Under the pieces are notes generated by a model. The model saw nothing but the letters and a program-made list of their open reading frames with translations, was not told the DNA's origin and made no database searches. A DNA stretch of 64,000 bases from Microbacterium sulfonylureivorans. Lineage in GTDB: Bacteria > Actinomycetota > Actinomycetes > Actinomycetales > Microbacteriaceae. Below are positions 43,255-53,354 of the stretch, one piece after another. Made by a program: the position numbers and the translations under genes. The stretch spans positions 124,001 to 188,000 of the forward strand of contig NZ_RJAD01000002.1 in NCBI RefSeq assembly GCF_003999995.1. The letters are read 5' to 3'. Position 1 is the first letter of the stretch. Each line of letters opens with the position of its first letter.

Positions 43255-43616
43255 GCGATGTCACGACGGATGCCGCAGCATCCGAGTCCTCCGCGCCGCG
43301 GCGCACGCCGACCTGGGTCGTCGTCGCGATCTCCGTCGTGTTCGGCCTCTTCTACGCGTACGCCCTGTGGAATGCGCTGGCGTTCCTCGTCTCACAGGCG
43401 ACCGGGCCGCTGGGTCTCAACGGGTACGGCTGGTTCGTGCTGCTTCTCGCCGTGGTCTTCCCGCTGCTCGCGTTCGGCGTCGCGTTCGCTCTCGGCTGGC
43501 GGCGCCGAGCGTGGCAGTTCGCGCTCGTGCTGTTCACCGGACTCTGCGTGGTCGCGGTGTTCTGGCTCAACGTGATCGCGTACGCCGCCGTGTACGGAGC
43601 GTCCCTCCTGGGCTGA
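43251..43616 (+). CDS. Small membrane protein coupled to the preceding gene
   Basis: 121 residues with three hydrophobic helices (about 22-46, 60-83 and 90-118) after a short Ser/Ala-rich start. R-R-R-A-W between helices marks a cytoplasmic loop. No family is recognised. The start overlaps the stop of 42709-43254. It ends 136 bases before serA. Confidence 0.7.
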   Translation: MSDVTTDAAASESSAPRRTPTWVVVAISVVFGLFYAYALWNALAFLVSQATGPLGLNGYGWFVLLLAVVFPLLAFGVAFALGWRRRAWQFALVLFTGLCVVAVFWLNVIAYAAVYGASLLG

Positions 43617-43752
43617 CCCGCTCCGTCACACGACGGGGAGCCCACGGCGCGAGCGGATAGAGTGTGACGTGATTGCGCCCCGATGGCGTGTGGCGCAGCA
43701 TCCACCTCTTGCCTGTCGCTGCCTGCGCCCACGCTCCAAAGGATCCGCTTTC

Positions 43753-45357
43753 GTGTCGAAGCCCGTCGTCCTGATCGCCGAAGAACTCTCTCCCGCCACG
43801 ATCGATGCCCTGGGTCCCGATTTCGACGTGCGCAACGTCGACGGCACCGACCGCCCCGCGCTGCTTTCGGCCCTCGCCGACGCCCATGCGGTGCTCATCC
43901 GCTCGGCGACGAAGATCGACGCCGAGGCGATCGCCTCCGCGCCCGCGCTCAAGGTCGTGGCCCGTGCCGGCGTGGGGCTCGACAACGTCGACATCAAGAC
44001 GGCCACGACGGCGGGTGTCATGGTCGTCAACGCCCCGACGTCGAACATCATCTCCGCGGCCGAGCTCACCGTCGGCCACATCCTGAGCCTGGCCCGCCGC
44101 ATCCCGGCCGCTCACGCGTCGCTCGCGCAGGGACAGTGGAAGCGCAGCTCCTACACCGGCACCGAGCTCTTCGAGAAGACGGTCGGCATCATCGGACTCG
44201 GCCGCATCGGCGCCCTGATCGCCGCGCGCCTCCAGGGCTTCGACATGCGCGTCGTCGCGTACGACCCCTATGTCACGAGCGCCCGCGCGCAGCAGCTCGG
44301 CGTGCAGCTGCTCAGCCTCGACGAGCTGCTCGAGCAGAGCGACTTCGTCACGATCCACATGCCCAAGACGCCCGAGACGACCGGCATGATCGGTGCCGAG
44401 CAGTTCAGGATCATGAAGCCGAGCGCGTTCGTCGTGAACGTCGCCCGCGGTGGCCTCATCGACGAGGAGGCGCTCCACGCCGCCCTCACGGCGGGTGAGA
44501 TCGCCGGCGCCGGCCTCGACGTCTTCACGAGCGAGCCGCCCGCCGACGGCGGCACGGCCCGCGCCCTGCTCGACCTGCCGAACGTCGTCGTCACGCCGCA
44601 CCTCGGCGCCTCCACCGAGGAGGCTCAGGAGAAGGCCGGCGTCTCGGTCGCCCGCTCCGTGCGCCTCGCGCTCGGCGGCGAGCTCGTCCCCGACGCGGTG
44701 AACGTCGCGGGCGGCATCATCGACCCCTACGTGCGTCCCGGCATCCCGCTCGTCGAGAAGCTCGGCCAGATCTTCGCCGCTCTCGCTCACTCGCCGCTGA
44801 CGAGTCTCGACGTCGAGGTGCACGGCGAGCTCAACGACTACGACGTCAGCGTGCTCAAGCTCGCAGCGCTCAAGGGAGTGTTCACGAACATCGTCAGCGA
44901 GACGGTGTCGTACGTCAACGCGCCGCTCCTCGCCGAGCAGCGCGGCGTCGAGGTTCGACTCCTGGTCGACGACGACAGCCCCGAGTACCGCAACCTCATC
45001 ACGCTGCGCGGCGCCCTGTCGGACGGGTCGCAGCTGTCGGTCTCCGGCACGCTCACCGGCACGAAGCAGATCGAGAAGCTCGTCGGCATCAACGACTACG
45101 CGATCGAGCTGCCGATCGAGAAGCACCACGTCGTCATGGTCTACACCGACCGTCCCGGCATCGTGGCCGTCTACGGCCAGAAGTTCGGCGAGGCGGGCAT
45201 CAACATCGCCGGCATGCAGATCGCGCGCCGCGAGGCCGGTGGCCAGGCGCTCTCGGTGCTCACGGTCGATTCGCCGGTCGCCGACGAGCTGCTCGACGAG
45301 GTGCGGTCAGACATCCAGGCCGATCTCTTCCGCCAGATCGAGATCACCGAGTCCTGA
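43753..45357 (+). CDS. serA: D-3-Phosphoglycerate dehydrogenase, long ACT-containing form
   Basis: 534 residues. D-isomer 2-hydroxyacid dehydrogenase core: A-G-V-G-L-D-N, NAD motif G-L-G-R-I-G, catalytic Arg in N-V-A-R-G-G-L-I-D, and His in T-P-H-L-G-A-S-T. It is followed by the ASB intervening domain and a C-terminal ACT domain (about 462-534) for serine feedback, the type seen in Mycobacterium. First step of serine synthesis. GTG 43753 with AAAGGA upstream; the frame is open further upstream to 43669 but the family N-terminus begins here. Confidence 0.95.
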   Translation: MSKPVVLIAEELSPATIDALGPDFDVRNVDGTDRPALLSALADAHAVLIRSATKIDAEAIASAPALKVVARAGVGLDNVDIKTATTAGVMVVNAPTSNIISAAELTVGHILSLARRIPAAHASLAQGQWKRSSYTGTELFEKTVGIIGLGRIGALIAARLQGFDMRVVAYDPYVTSARAQQLGVQLLSLDELLEQSDFVTIHMPKTPETTGMIGAEQFRIMKPSAFVVNVARGGLIDEEALHAALTAGEIAGAGLDVFTSEPPADGGTARALLDLPNVVVTPHLGASTEEAQEKAGVSVARSVRLALGGELVPDAVNVAGGIIDPYVRPGIPLVEKLGQIFAALAHSPLTSLDVEVHGELNDYDVSVLKLAALKGVFTNIVSETVSYVNAPLLAEQRGVEVRLLVDDDSPEYRNLITLRGALSDGSQLSVSGTLTGTKQIEKLVGINDYAIELPIEKHHVVMVYTDRPGIVAVYGQKFGEAGINIAGMQIARREAGGQALSVLTVDSPVADELLDEVRSDIQADLFRQIEITES

Positions 45358-45387
45358 GTCGCGGCCGGGGGGTCTCGGCGTCCTGAC

Positions 45388-45933
45388 TCAGTCCTTCGCG
45401 GCGCGCTCGACCATCGCGATCAGGGCGTCCATGGCCGTGCCGCGGGGGACTGGGCCGGGGATCGACCCGCCCTCGAGGGCGTTGTTGAAGTACAGGCCGT
45501 CGCTCACGAGCATCACGAGATCGAGCGCCGTCGCGTCTTTCGTGTGTGCGCGCAGCACGCCCGCCCACTGATCGCGGATGCCGCGGAGCGCCTCGCGGGC
45601 CGGAGCGCTGCCGCCCTGCGCGAGGCGCGAGGCGGCGAGGATGGCACGGTCGATGGGATCGTTCTGCATGACGGATGTGCGCAGGAAGTAGTCGATCGGG
45701 CCGTCGGGCGATGCCGCCATCGCGTCGACGTCGTCGGCGACCAGCGTGTGGAGCCGCTCGAGGAGGGCAGCCTCGAGCGCCTCCTTCGAGCCGAAGTGGT
45801 ACAGCAGGCCGCCCTTCGAGACGCCGGCGGCTCGTGCGGTGGCGTCCATCGTGGCGGAGCGCTCGCCGTCGTCGATGAGGATCGCCTCGAAGGCATCGAG
45901 CACCTTCTCACGGGCGAGAGGAGGGCGGCTCAT
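45388..45933 (-). CDS. TetR-family regulator of the divergent MFS transporter
   Basis: 181 residues. HTH at about 8-52 (A-F-E-A-I-L-I-D-D-G ... A-G-V-S-K-G-G-L-L-Y-H-F-G-S-K) and a TetR_C-type helical C-terminus (N-D-P, L-V-M-L-V-S-D-G-L). Divergent from the MFS gene with 75 bases between starts that hold two palindromes. This is the classical layout of a drug-efflux repressor. Confidence 0.9.
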   Translation of the reverse strand: MSRPPLAREKVLDAFEAILIDDGERSATMDATARAAGVSKGGLLYHFGSKEALEAALLERLHTLVADDVDAMAASPDGPIDYFLRTSVMQNDPIDRAILAASRLAQGGSAPAREALRGIRDQWAGVLRAHTKDATALDLVMLVSDGLYFNNALEGGSIPGPVPRGTAMDALIAMVERAAKD

Positions 45934-45952
45934 GGGGTCGATGCTATCGACG

Positions 45953-45991
45953 GATGTCGCGACATCCTGATACTATACCGGCTGGACGGTA
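45953..45991. promoter_or_regulatory. Two palindromes between tetR and the MFS gene
   Basis: GATGTCGCGACATC (45953-45966) is a perfect 14-base palindrome. TACCG-N6-CGGTA (45976-45991) is a second, overlapping the end of a TACTAT that could be a -10 element (45971-45976). The second has the TACCG/CGGTA shape common among TetR operators and sits 17 bases before the MFS start. Confidence 0.6.
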
Positions 45992-46008
45992 AAGAAACTG
46001 AGGATGAA

Positions 46009-47553
46009 ATGACCACCGCAACGCTCCCGCGCACGTCCGCCGACATCGGCGAGCGCGTCGGATGGCGCGGCTGGCTTGCGCTCGTCGTGCTGATGCTGCC
46101 GGTGCTGCTCGTCTCCGTCGACAACACGGTGCTGAGCTTCGCGCTCCCGGCGATCGCGCTCGACCTCGAACCGACGAGCGCGCAGCAGCTGTGGATCATC
46201 GACGCCTATCCGCTCGTGCTCGCGAGCCTGCTCGTGACGATGGGCGTGCTCGGCGACCGGTTCGGACGCCGGCGGATGCTGCTCATCGGCGCCACCGGCT
46301 TCGGCCTCGTCTCCGCACTCGCGGCGTTCGCGCCCACGGCTGCCCTGCTCATCGCCGCGCGCGCCGGGATGGGCGTCTTCGGCGCCATGCTCATGCCGTC
46401 GACACTGTCGCTCCTGCGGACCGTCTTCACGAACCGCGACCAGCGCCGCCTCGCCATCGCGATCTGGGCCGCCGGGTTCTCGGCGGGCGCCGCCCTCGGC
46501 CCCGTCGTCGGCGGCATCCTGCTCGAGCACTTCTCGTGGGGCTCCGTGTTCCTCATGGCCGTGCCCGTGCTCGTGCCCCTGCTGATCCTCGTGCCGCTGC
46601 TCGTGCCCGAGAGCCGCGACCCGAACCCCGGCCGCATCGACCCGCTCAGCATCCTGCTGTCGCTGCTGGCTCTCGTGCCGATCGTCTACGCGATCAAGGA
46701 GCTCGCCGTCCACGGACTCTCGAGCCCCGCACCGGTCCTCTTCGGCGTGGGCGTGCTGTTCGCCGTGCTGTTCGTGCGCCGCCAGCTCCGTCTCGAGACC
46801 CCGATGCTCGACATGGCCCTGTTCCGCCGCGGGTCGTTCAGCGGCGCGATCCTCGTCAATCTGCTCAGCGTGATCGCGCTGGTCGGCTTCCTGTTCTTCG
46901 TCGCACAGCACCTGCAGCTCATCGCCGGGCTCTCGCCGATGCAGGCCGGGCTCGCCCTCGTGCCTGGGCTTGTCGCGATGATCGCGGCCGGGCTGCTCGT
47001 CGTGCCGCTCGCCAAGCGGTTCTCGTCGCGCATCATCGTGCCGTCGGCGCTGGCCGTGTCGGTGCTCGCCTACGTGACTATCGCCCTCACGGCCGAGAGC
47101 GGGCGCATCTGGGTGCTCGTCGTCGCCTTCGCGGCGCTCGGCGTCGGCATCGGCATGGCCGAGACGGTGTCGAACGAGCTCATCCTGTCGAGTGCGCCGC
47201 CCGAGAAGGCGGGTGCCGCGAGCGCCGTCTCGGAGACGGCGTACGAGCTCGGCGCGGTGCTCGGCACCGCCGTGCTCGGCGGTCTGCTGACTGCGCTCTA
47301 CCGGGGGAGTCTCGTGCTTCCGGCAGGTCTGCCGGCCGGCGCCGCCGACGCGTCGCGCGAGACGCTCGCGGGCGCCGTCGCGGCCGCGGAGGGGCTCGAT
47401 CCCGCAATGGCCGAGCAGCTTCGGGATGCCGCGGCCCACGCGTTCGACGCGGGGGTCGGCGTCACCGCGCTCATCGGCGCCGGACTCATCGTGATCGCTG
47501 CCGTGATCGCGGCCACTACCCTGGAGAGAACCGCGTCCGCGTCCGAGCACTGA
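46009..47553 (+). CDS. MFS transporter, DHA2-type (14-helix) multidrug efflux
   Basis: 514 residues with about 14 hydrophobic helices. Motif A variant G-D-R-F-G-R-R-R-M, motif C-like G-P-V-V-G-G, and [13 protein letters not shown] in helix 1 as in the EmrB/QacA and LfrA proteins. It exports lipophilic or cationic drugs by proton antiport. The start at 46009 follows GAGG. Divergent TetR gene and palindromes suggest drug-induced expression. It ends 37 bases before leuB, so it is inserted in the amino-acid block. Confidence 0.88.
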   Translation: MTTATLPRTSADIGERVGWRGWLALVVLMLPVLLVSVDNTVLSFALPAIALDLEPTSAQQLWIIDAYPLVLASLLVTMGVLGDRFGRRRMLLIGATGFGLVSALAAFAPTAALLIAARAGMGVFGAMLMPSTLSLLRTVFTNRDQRRLAIAIWAAGFSAGAALGPVVGGILLEHFSWGSVFLMAVPVLVPLLILVPLLVPESRDPNPGRIDPLSILLSLLALVPIVYAIKELAVHGLSSPAPVLFGVGVLFAVLFVRRQLRLETPMLDMALFRRGSFSGAILVNLLSVIALVGFLFFVAQHLQLIAGLSPMQAGLALVPGLVAMIAAGLLVVPLAKRFSSRIIVPSALAVSVLAYVTIALTAESGRIWVLVVAFAALGVGIGMAETVSNELILSSAPPEKAGAASAVSETAYELGAVLGTAVLGGLLTALYRGSLVLPAGLPAGAADASRETLAGAVAAAEGLDPAMAEQLRDAAAHAFDAGVGVTALIGAGLIVIAAVIAATTLERTASASEH

Positions 47554-47590
47554 GCACGGAGGCCCCGCCGGGCGCCAGGCAAGGAGAGCA

Positions 47591-48658
47591 ATGCCGCGCG
47601 TGCAGGATTCAGGTGTCGTGAAGCTCGCCGTCATCCCCGGTGACGGCATCGGACCCGAGGTGATCGCCGAAGCCGAGAAGGTGCTCGACGCCGCGACGGC
47701 GGGGAGCGGCATCCGCTTCGAGAAGACCCGCTTCTCGCTGGGCGCGGGCCGGTTCCTCGACACGGGCGAGACGCTGACGGATGCCGACCTCGATGACATC
47801 AAGGCGCACGACGCGATCCTGCTGGGCGCCGTCGGGGGAGTGCCGGGCGACCCGCGCCTCGCAGACGCCAACATCGAGCGCGGACTGCTGCTGAAGCTGC
47901 GGTTCGAGCTCGACCACTACGTCAACCTGCGTCCGTCGAAGCTGTACCCGGGTGTTCCGGGCCCGCTCTCCGAACCCGGAGACATCGACTTCGTGGTCGT
48001 GCGCGAGGGCACAGAGGGCCCCTACGTCGGCAACGGCGGCTCGATCCGGCGCGGCACACCTCACGAGGTCGCGAACGAGACGTCGGTCAACACCGCCTTC
48101 GGCGTCGAGCGCGTCGTGCGCTACGCGTTCGACCTCGCCGAGCGACGCGGCAAGAAGGTCACGCTCGTGCACAAGACCAACGTGCTCGTCCACGCGGGCG
48201 GCATCTGGAAGCGCATCGTCGACGTGGTGTCCGCCGAGCACCCCGACGTGGCCGTAGACTACCTGCACGTCGACGCGGCAACCATCTTCCTGGTCACGAA
48301 CCCGGGCCGATTCGACGTGATCGTCACCGACAACCTCTTCGGAGACATCCTCACGGACCTGGCCGGCGCCGTCACCGGTGGCATCGGCCTCGCCGCTTCG
48401 GGCAACATCAACCCCGACGGCGCGTTCCCCTCGATGTTCGAGCCCGTCCACGGTTCGGCGCCCGACATCGCGGGTCAGCAGAAGGCCGATCCCACGGCCG
48501 CGATCCTCTCCACCGCGCTGCTGCTCGACCACCTCGGGCTGCAGGCGGAATCCGACGCCGTCACCCGCGCGGTCGAGGCGGACATCGCAGGCCGGGGCGC
48601 GGCATCCCGCACGACGGCGCAGATCGGCGACGCCATCGCCGCGCGGCTCCAGGCGTAA
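47591..48658 (+). CDS. leuB: 3-Isopropylmalate dehydrogenase
   Basis: 355 residues. [11 protein letters not shown] at the start, substrate Arg in [14 protein letters not shown], the catalytic K in H-K-T-N-V, D-A-A-T and N-L-F-G-D-I-L-T-D for Mg, and E-P-V-H-G-S-A-P-D for NAD. Third step of leucine synthesis. AAGGAGAGCA sits before the ATG. Followed 80 bases later by ilvE. Confidence 0.96.
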   Translation: MPRVQDSGVVKLAVIPGDGIGPEVIAEAEKVLDAATAGSGIRFEKTRFSLGAGRFLDTGETLTDADLDDIKAHDAILLGAVGGVPGDPRLADANIERGLLLKLRFELDHYVNLRPSKLYPGVPGPLSEPGDIDFVVVREGTEGPYVGNGGSIRRGTPHEVANETSVNTAFGVERVVRYAFDLAERRGKKVTLVHKTNVLVHAGGIWKRIVDVVSAEHPDVAVDYLHVDAATIFLVTNPGRFDVIVTDNLFGDILTDLAGAVTGGIGLAASGNINPDGAFPSMFEPVHGSAPDIAGQQKADPTAAILSTALLLDHLGLQAESDAVTRAVEADIAGRGAASRTTAQIGDAIAARLQA

Positions 48659-48738
48659 TCTGGACCCGCACGCACTCTGACACCGGACAGCACCGTCACC
48701 ACGCAGCGGAACGCTCCGCACGAAAGCACAGGCCCGTC

Positions 48739-49845
48739 ATGACGCTCATCGACACAGACCCCGACACCGGACTCGCCCCGCTCGAGTTCGCCGTCAGCCG
48801 CAACCTGCAGGCGAAGACCGACGCCCAGCGCGACGAGATCCTCGCCAACCCCGGGTTCGGCACGAGTTTCACCGACCACATGGTCGACATCTGCTGGTCG
48901 GTCGGCGCAGGGTGGCATCGCCCCCGCGTGCAGCCGTACGGCCCGCTGTCGCTCGACCCCGCGGCCGCCGTCCTGCACTACGGCCAGGAGATCTTCGAGG
49001 GCATCAAGGCCTACCGTCATGCCGACGGCTCGATCCACACGTTCCGGCCCGACCAGAACGGTCGTCGCCTGCAGCGCTCGGCGCGGCGCCTTGCCCTGCC
49101 CGAGCTGCCGGTGCCGTACTTCATCCAGTCGCTGCGCGAGCTCGTCGCGATCGACGGGGCGTGGGTGCCGTCGGGTGACGACCAGAGCCTGTACCTGCGT
49201 CCGTTCATGTTCGCCAAGGAGGCGTTCCTCGGCGTGAGGCCCGCGCACAAGGTGGGCTACTACGTCATCGCATCGCCGGCCGGCGCTTATTTCAAGGGTG
49301 GCGTGAAGCCGGTGTCGATCTGGCTGAGCGAGGACTACGCGCGGGCCGGCAAGGGCGGCACGGGCGCGGCGAAGACGGGCGGCAACTACGCCGCGTCGCT
49401 GCTTCCCCAGTCCGAGGCCTACGAGCACGAGTGCGATCAGGTCGTCTTCCTCGATCAGGATCGCAACGTCGAGGAGCTCGGCGGCATGAACGTGGTGTTC
49501 GTCTACAAGGACGGCACGATCGTGACCCCGGAGTCCCCGTCGATCCTGGAGGGGATCACGCGGGACTCGATCCTGCAGCTCGCGAGGGACCGCGGCCACA
49601 AGGTCGAGGGCCGCGCGGTCTCGTTCGACGAGTGGCGTCGGGGCGTGGCATCCGGCGACATCGTCGAGGTGTTCGCGTGCGGCACGGCGGCGGTCGTGAC
49701 GCCGATCGGCCTGCTCAAGGGCAAGGACTTCGTCGACGAGCAGCCCATCGGCGAGCTCGCCCTGTCGCTGCGCGAGGAGCTCACCGACATCCAGTACGGC
49801 CGTCGCGAGGACAAGCACGGCTGGCTCGTGCGTCTCGACGGCTGA
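48739..49845 (+). CDS. ilvE: Branched-chain amino acid aminotransferase
   Basis: 368 residues, fold-type IV PLP enzyme. F-E-G-I-K-A-Y-R, a basic R-P-F-M-F region, the probable PLP Lys in A-A-K-T-G-G-N-Y, and E-E-L-G-G-M-N. It matches the longer actinobacterial and eukaryotic BCAT type rather than the ~305-residue E. coli form. It transfers the amino group to the keto acids of Leu, Ile and Val in the last step. Together with ilvD, ilvB, ilvN, ilvC and leuB in this window it nearly completes the pathway. Confidence 0.95.
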   Translation: MTLIDTDPDTGLAPLEFAVSRNLQAKTDAQRDEILANPGFGTSFTDHMVDICWSVGAGWHRPRVQPYGPLSLDPAAAVLHYGQEIFEGIKAYRHADGSIHTFRPDQNGRRLQRSARRLALPELPVPYFIQSLRELVAIDGAWVPSGDDQSLYLRPFMFAKEAFLGVRPAHKVGYYVIASPAGAYFKGGVKPVSIWLSEDYARAGKGGTGAAKTGGNYAASLLPQSEAYEHECDQVVFLDQDRNVEELGGMNVVFVYKDGTIVTPESPSILEGITRDSILQLARDRGHKVEGRAVSFDEWRRGVASGDIVEVFACGTAAVVTPIGLLKGKDFVDEQPIGELALSLREELTDIQYGRREDKHGWLVRLDG

Positions 49846-49885
49846 CGCGATCGCCGCCAGGTCTGCGGCCCTCCTGGCCCGCTTT

Positions 49886-49982
49886 CGTGTCCCACTTCGA
49901 CCGCTACGTGTCCCACTTCGACCGGTTCGTGTCCCATTTGAGGCCGGTTCGCGCCGCGTATTCCGGCACGAAGTGGGACACG
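49886..49982. repeat. 21-base tandem repeats with an inverted copy
   Basis: Two near-identical 21-base units begin CGTGTCCCACTTCGACCG (49886-49906 and 49907-49927). A third degenerate unit starts at 49928, and the inverted core CGAAGTGGGACACG lies at 49969-49982. The block fills the ilvE-FAH intergenic region. Multiple terminal repeats of this kind are typical of IS21-like ends, so it may be a remnant of a mobile element. Confidence 0.6.
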
Positions 49983-50087
49983 GCGACCGGACGGCATGGC
50001 ACCCACGCGCGCGCCTTGTGGAGCTCTGCCCCACTCACCGCAGCTTGCTGACGCGCGCCCGTCGGAGGCCGTGGCTAGGCTGATCCG

Positions 50088-50855
50088 GTGAGAATCGCAC
50101 GCTTCAGCCACAACGACGCCATCAGATTCGGAATCGTCGACGAGGGCGAGCTCGTCGTCCTCGAAGGCGACCCGATGTTCGCGGGGTACGACACCACGGG
50201 CGAGCGCGTGCCGCTCGCCGACGTGGCGCTTCTGGCGCCCGTCATCCCGCGCTCGAAGGTCGTGGCCGTCGGTCGCAACTATCGCGACCACGCGGCCGAG
50301 CTCGGCAACGACGTGCCGACGTCGCCGATGCTCTTCTTCAAGCCGAACACCTCGGTGGTCGGCCCCGGCGACGCCGTCGTGCTCCCCAAGGGTTCCGACT
50401 TCATCAGCTTCGAGGGCGAGCTCGCAGCGGTGATCGGCCGCATCGCGAAGAACGTGTCCGCCGAGAACGCCCTCGACTACGTGTTCGGCTACACGATCGC
50501 CAACGATCTCACCGCCCGCGACTGGCAGAAGTCCGACGGGCAATGGGCGCGCGCCAAGGGCTTCGACGCATCGTGCCCGCTCGGGCCCGCGATCGAGACC
50601 GACTTCGACGTCGACGGTCCCGCGGTGATCACGACGCGACTCAACGGCGAGGTGCGTCAGCAGGGACCCATCAGCGACATGATCTTCTCCCTCGCCGAGG
50701 TGATCGAGCACGCGTCGGCCGCCTTCACGCTTCTCCCCGGCGACGTGATCCTCACCGGAACGCCGGCGGGCGTCGGCCAGATCTCGGCGGGCGACACCGT
50801 CGAGGTCGAGATCACGGGTCTCGGCATCCTGCGCAACACCGCCCGCGACGCCTGA
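50088..50855 (+). CDS. Fumarylacetoacetate hydrolase family protein
   Basis: 255 residues. FAH core: V-G-R-N-Y-R-D-H-A-A-E-L, F-F-K-P-N-T-S-V-V-G, E-G-E-L-A-A-V-I-G with metal-binding Glu, G-Y-T-I-A-N-D-L-T-A-R-D, and a late L-T-G-T-P-A-G-V-G. The family includes acylpyruvases, oxaloacetate decarboxylases and hydroxyhepta-diene-dioate isomerases. This gene usually lies just upstream of gltX in Actinobacteria (Rv2993c in M. tuberculosis, from memory). Eight bases before the MFS gene. GTG start. Confidence 0.88.
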   Translation: MRIARFSHNDAIRFGIVDEGELVVLEGDPMFAGYDTTGERVPLADVALLAPVIPRSKVVAVGRNYRDHAAELGNDVPTSPMLFFKPNTSVVGPGDAVVLPKGSDFISFEGELAAVIGRIAKNVSAENALDYVFGYTIANDLTARDWQKSDGQWARAKGFDASCPLGPAIETDFDVDGPAVITTRLNGEVRQQGPISDMIFSLAEVIEHASAAFTLLPGDVILTGTPAGVGQISAGDTVEVEITGLGILRNTARDA

Positions 50856-50863
50856 GCACGCCC

Positions 50864-52126
50864 ATGGCCGACACGACGGATGCCGCACTCGGGCCCGATC
50901 GCATCGCGTCCGCGCAGCGGCGCACCGTGTGGGTGCTCTCGCTCGGCCAGATCCTCGGGGGGCTGGCGTTCGGCGCGACCCTGTCGCTCGGCGCGGTGCT
51001 CGCCGCCGAGGTCTCCGGCGACGAGGCGTTCGCGGGGCTCGCCACGGCCGCGATCACGCTCGGCACTGCCGCGTTCGCGGTGCCGATGGCGGCATTCGCG
51101 CGGCGTCGAGGGCGGCGCCCGGCCCTCTCCACGGGCATGGCCGTGGCATTGATCGGCGTCGTGATGGTCGTGTTCGCCGTGTCTCTGGCCTCGTTCCCGC
51201 TCCTCCTCACCAGCTTCGGGCTGATCGGCGCCGGCCAGGCAGCCAATCTGCAGACGCGCTTCGCGGCGGCCGACCTCGCGACCGACGCCACCCGCGGACG
51301 CGATCTGTCGCTCGTGGTCTGGGCGACGACGATCGGGGCGGTGCTCGGCCCGAACCTCACCGGGCCCGGCGAAGCACTCGGCCAGGCGGCCGGCATGCCG
51401 CCCCTCACCGGTCCGTATCTCATCGCGGTCGTGGCTCAGCTGCTCGCCATCGCGCTGTATCTGATCGCGCTGCGCCCCGACCCGCTGAAGCTCGCGCAGC
51501 GGGTCGTCGCCTCGGAGGCGCGTTCGAGCGAACCGCGCATCGCGAAAGCGGATCAGCCCAGAGTCGCGCGGTACGCGATCTTCGCCGTCGCCGCAGCGCA
51601 CGGCGTCATGGTGTCGGTCATGGCGATGACGCCCGTGCATCTGCTCCATCACGGCGCATCGCTGTCGATCATCGGGCTGACGATCAGCCTGCATGTCGCC
51701 GGCATGTTCGCGCTTTCGCCGGTGTTCGGCATCCTCGCCGACCGGGTCGGCCGCATCCCGACGATCATGATCGGACAGGTGCTGCTCGTGGCCGCGCTCG
51801 TGACGGCGTCGTTCGGGGCCGAGTCCACCACGTCCGTGACCGTGGCCCTCGTCCTCCTCGGTCTCGGCTGGAGCGCGACGACCGTCTCCGGCTCGACGCT
51901 GCTCACCGAGGCGTCCTCCGAGGCTCAGCGCACACGCCGGCAGGGGCTCAGCGACCTCGTCATGAGCCTGGTGGGGGCGACCGGTGCGATCCTGGCCGGA
52001 CTGGTGCTGTCGTGGATCGGCTACGGCGGGCTCGCCCTGGTGGTCGGTGTTGCCGTGATCGCCACCGTGCTGCTGGCGCCGTTCGGCCGGGCGCCGAGAC
52101 CGGTCGCGGACGCGGTCGGCGGCTGA
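50864..52126 (+). CDS. MFS transporter, 12-helix, unknown substrate
   Basis: 420 residues with about 12 helices. N-terminal L-G-Q-I-L-G-G-L-A-F-G, an R-R-R-G-R-R loop in place of motif A, and the second-half motif G-I-L-A-D-R-V-G-R. The N-terminal and C-terminal ~20 residues are polar. Adjacent to the FAH gene (8 bases), so likely co-transcribed and perhaps importing or exporting its substrate. An MFS gene also occurs in the M. tuberculosis counterpart of this region (Rv2994, from memory). Confidence 0.82.
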   Translation: MADTTDAALGPDRIASAQRRTVWVLSLGQILGGLAFGATLSLGAVLAAEVSGDEAFAGLATAAITLGTAAFAVPMAAFARRRGRRPALSTGMAVALIGVVMVVFAVSLASFPLLLTSFGLIGAGQAANLQTRFAAADLATDATRGRDLSLVVWATTIGAVLGPNLTGPGEALGQAAGMPPLTGPYLIAVVAQLLAIALYLIALRPDPLKLAQRVVASEARSSEPRIAKADQPRVARYAIFAVAAAHGVMVSVMAMTPVHLLHHGASLSIIGLTISLHVAGMFALSPVFGILADRVGRIPTIMIGQVLLVAALVTASFGAESTTSVTVALVLLGLGWSATTVSGSTLLTEASSEAQRTRRQGLSDLVMSLVGATGAILAGLVLSWIGYGGLALVVGVAVIATVLLAPFGRAPRPVADAVGG

Positions 52127-52201
52127 CTGGTCCGAGACGGGCGAGCCCTGCTCCGCGTCGTTCGTGCGACTCGCGGCGATCGTCGTCGCCGGTCGGCGGC
52201 T

Positions 52202-53335
52202 CTAGCGGCCGACCGCAGCCAGGGCGATCTCGACGTCCTCGTCGTCGTTGAAGATGTGGAAGGCCACGCGCGCGCGCCCGGCGCGGCCGGACGCCACGAT
52301 GCCGGCGTCCGTGAGCCTGCCGAGGTCGGCCGCCTCGGGGTCGGTCCATGTGACGATCGCACTCTCGCGGTCGGGGGCATCGAGGCCGAGTCCCTCGCGG
52401 AACCGCCGGGCCAGCCCGGTCGCATGGCGATGGAGTGCGGCGGGGTCGAGCGACGCGAAGAGTGCGAGCGCAGGCTCGGCGCCGACGAACGCCTGCCACG
52501 CGGGCGAGACGTCGAACCTCGTCGCGTCGGGCGCGAGGTCGACCGCGCCGCCGTAGCACGAGGTCCAAGGATCCGCACCGGCGTACCATCCGGCGAAGAG
52601 CGCCGGCATGTCGTCGGCGAGCCGCGGGGACACCGTGAGGAACGAGACGCCTCGCGGCGCGCACAGCCACTTGTACGCATGACAGACGACGGCGTCGAAT
52701 CGGGATGCCTCGACCGGCATCCATCCGACGGCCTGTGTCGCGTCGCAGAAGGTTCGAGCGCCGTGTGCGGCCGCTGCCGCGAGGATCGCGTCCGCGTCGG
52801 CGACCTCGCCGGTGGCGGACTGCACGAGGGAGAACACGACCAGCGCGGTGCCGGCCCGCACCGCTGAGGCCAGCTGCGAGATCGGCGCCGTGCGCACCTG
52901 CAGCTCGCGACCGGAATGCACGAACGGGAGCACGATCGAGGAGAAGTCGCCGTCCGCCACGAGCACCTCGGCGCCGTGGGGGAGCGACGCGGCGACGAGA
53001 GCGGCTGCGACCGATGCCTGCGACCCGATCGCGATGCGCTCGGGCGTCACTCCCACGAGTGTCGCGAAGTGTCGGCGGCTCGCCTCGACGGATGCGGTGT
53101 AGGCGAGGGGATCGGGACGGCCCTGGGCCGCGGCATCCAGATCGGCGATCACGGCGGCGCGCACGGCGCGCGTCGGCAGTCCGACGGTGCACGCCGCGAG
53201 GTAGCCGCGGCCGCCCATGAACTCGGCCTGGGCGGCCGCGAGAGCGGCGGAGCGGATGGTCGGAGCGGGCACGTGACCAGCCTCGCCGAGTGCATCGCAT
53301 TCGTCTACGGGAGGTGACGCATGCGAATCATCCAT
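52202..53335 (-). CDS. Aminotransferase class V-fold PLP enzyme
   Basis: 377 residues. PLP Lys222 lies in C-H-A-Y-K-W-L, preceded by the PLP-binding D-A-T-Q-A-V-G-W and G-S-Q-A-S-V for phosphate contact. It resembles isopenicillin-N-epimerase/kynureninase/cysteine-desulfurase relatives. C-terminal [13 protein letters not shown] is typical. Start 53335 is chosen because it leaves a 19-base gap to the divergent LysR gene. The reaction is not assigned. Likely regulated by the LysR protein at 53355. Confidence 0.8.
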   Translation of the reverse strand: MDDSHASPPVDECDALGEAGHVPAPTIRSAALAAAQAEFMGGRGYLAACTVGLPTRAVRAAVIADLDAAAQGRPDPLAYTASVEASRRHFATLVGVTPERIAIGSQASVAAALVAASLPHGAEVLVADGDFSSIVLPFVHSGRELQVRTAPISQLASAVRAGTALVVFSLVQSATGEVADADAILAAAAAHGARTFCDATQAVGWMPVEASRFDAVVCHAYKWLCAPRGVSFLTVSPRLADDMPALFAGWYAGADPWTSCYGGAVDLAPDATRFDVSPAWQAFVGAEPALALFASLDPAALHRHATGLARRFREGLGLDAPDRESAIVTWTDPEAADLGRLTDAGIVASGRAGRARVAFHIFNDDEDVEIALAAVGR

Positions 53336-53354
53336 CGGCGTTATGCTTTGCCGC

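Noticed and set aside
43669..43752. N-terminal extension of serA
   Set aside because: The frame is open upstream but encodes Cys/Arg/Pro-rich sequence unlike SerA, and AAAGGA before GTG 43753 supports the shorter form.
49886..49982. CRISPR-like array
   Set aside because: Units are contiguous with no unique spacers, the period is only 21 bases, one copy is inverted and no cas genes are near.
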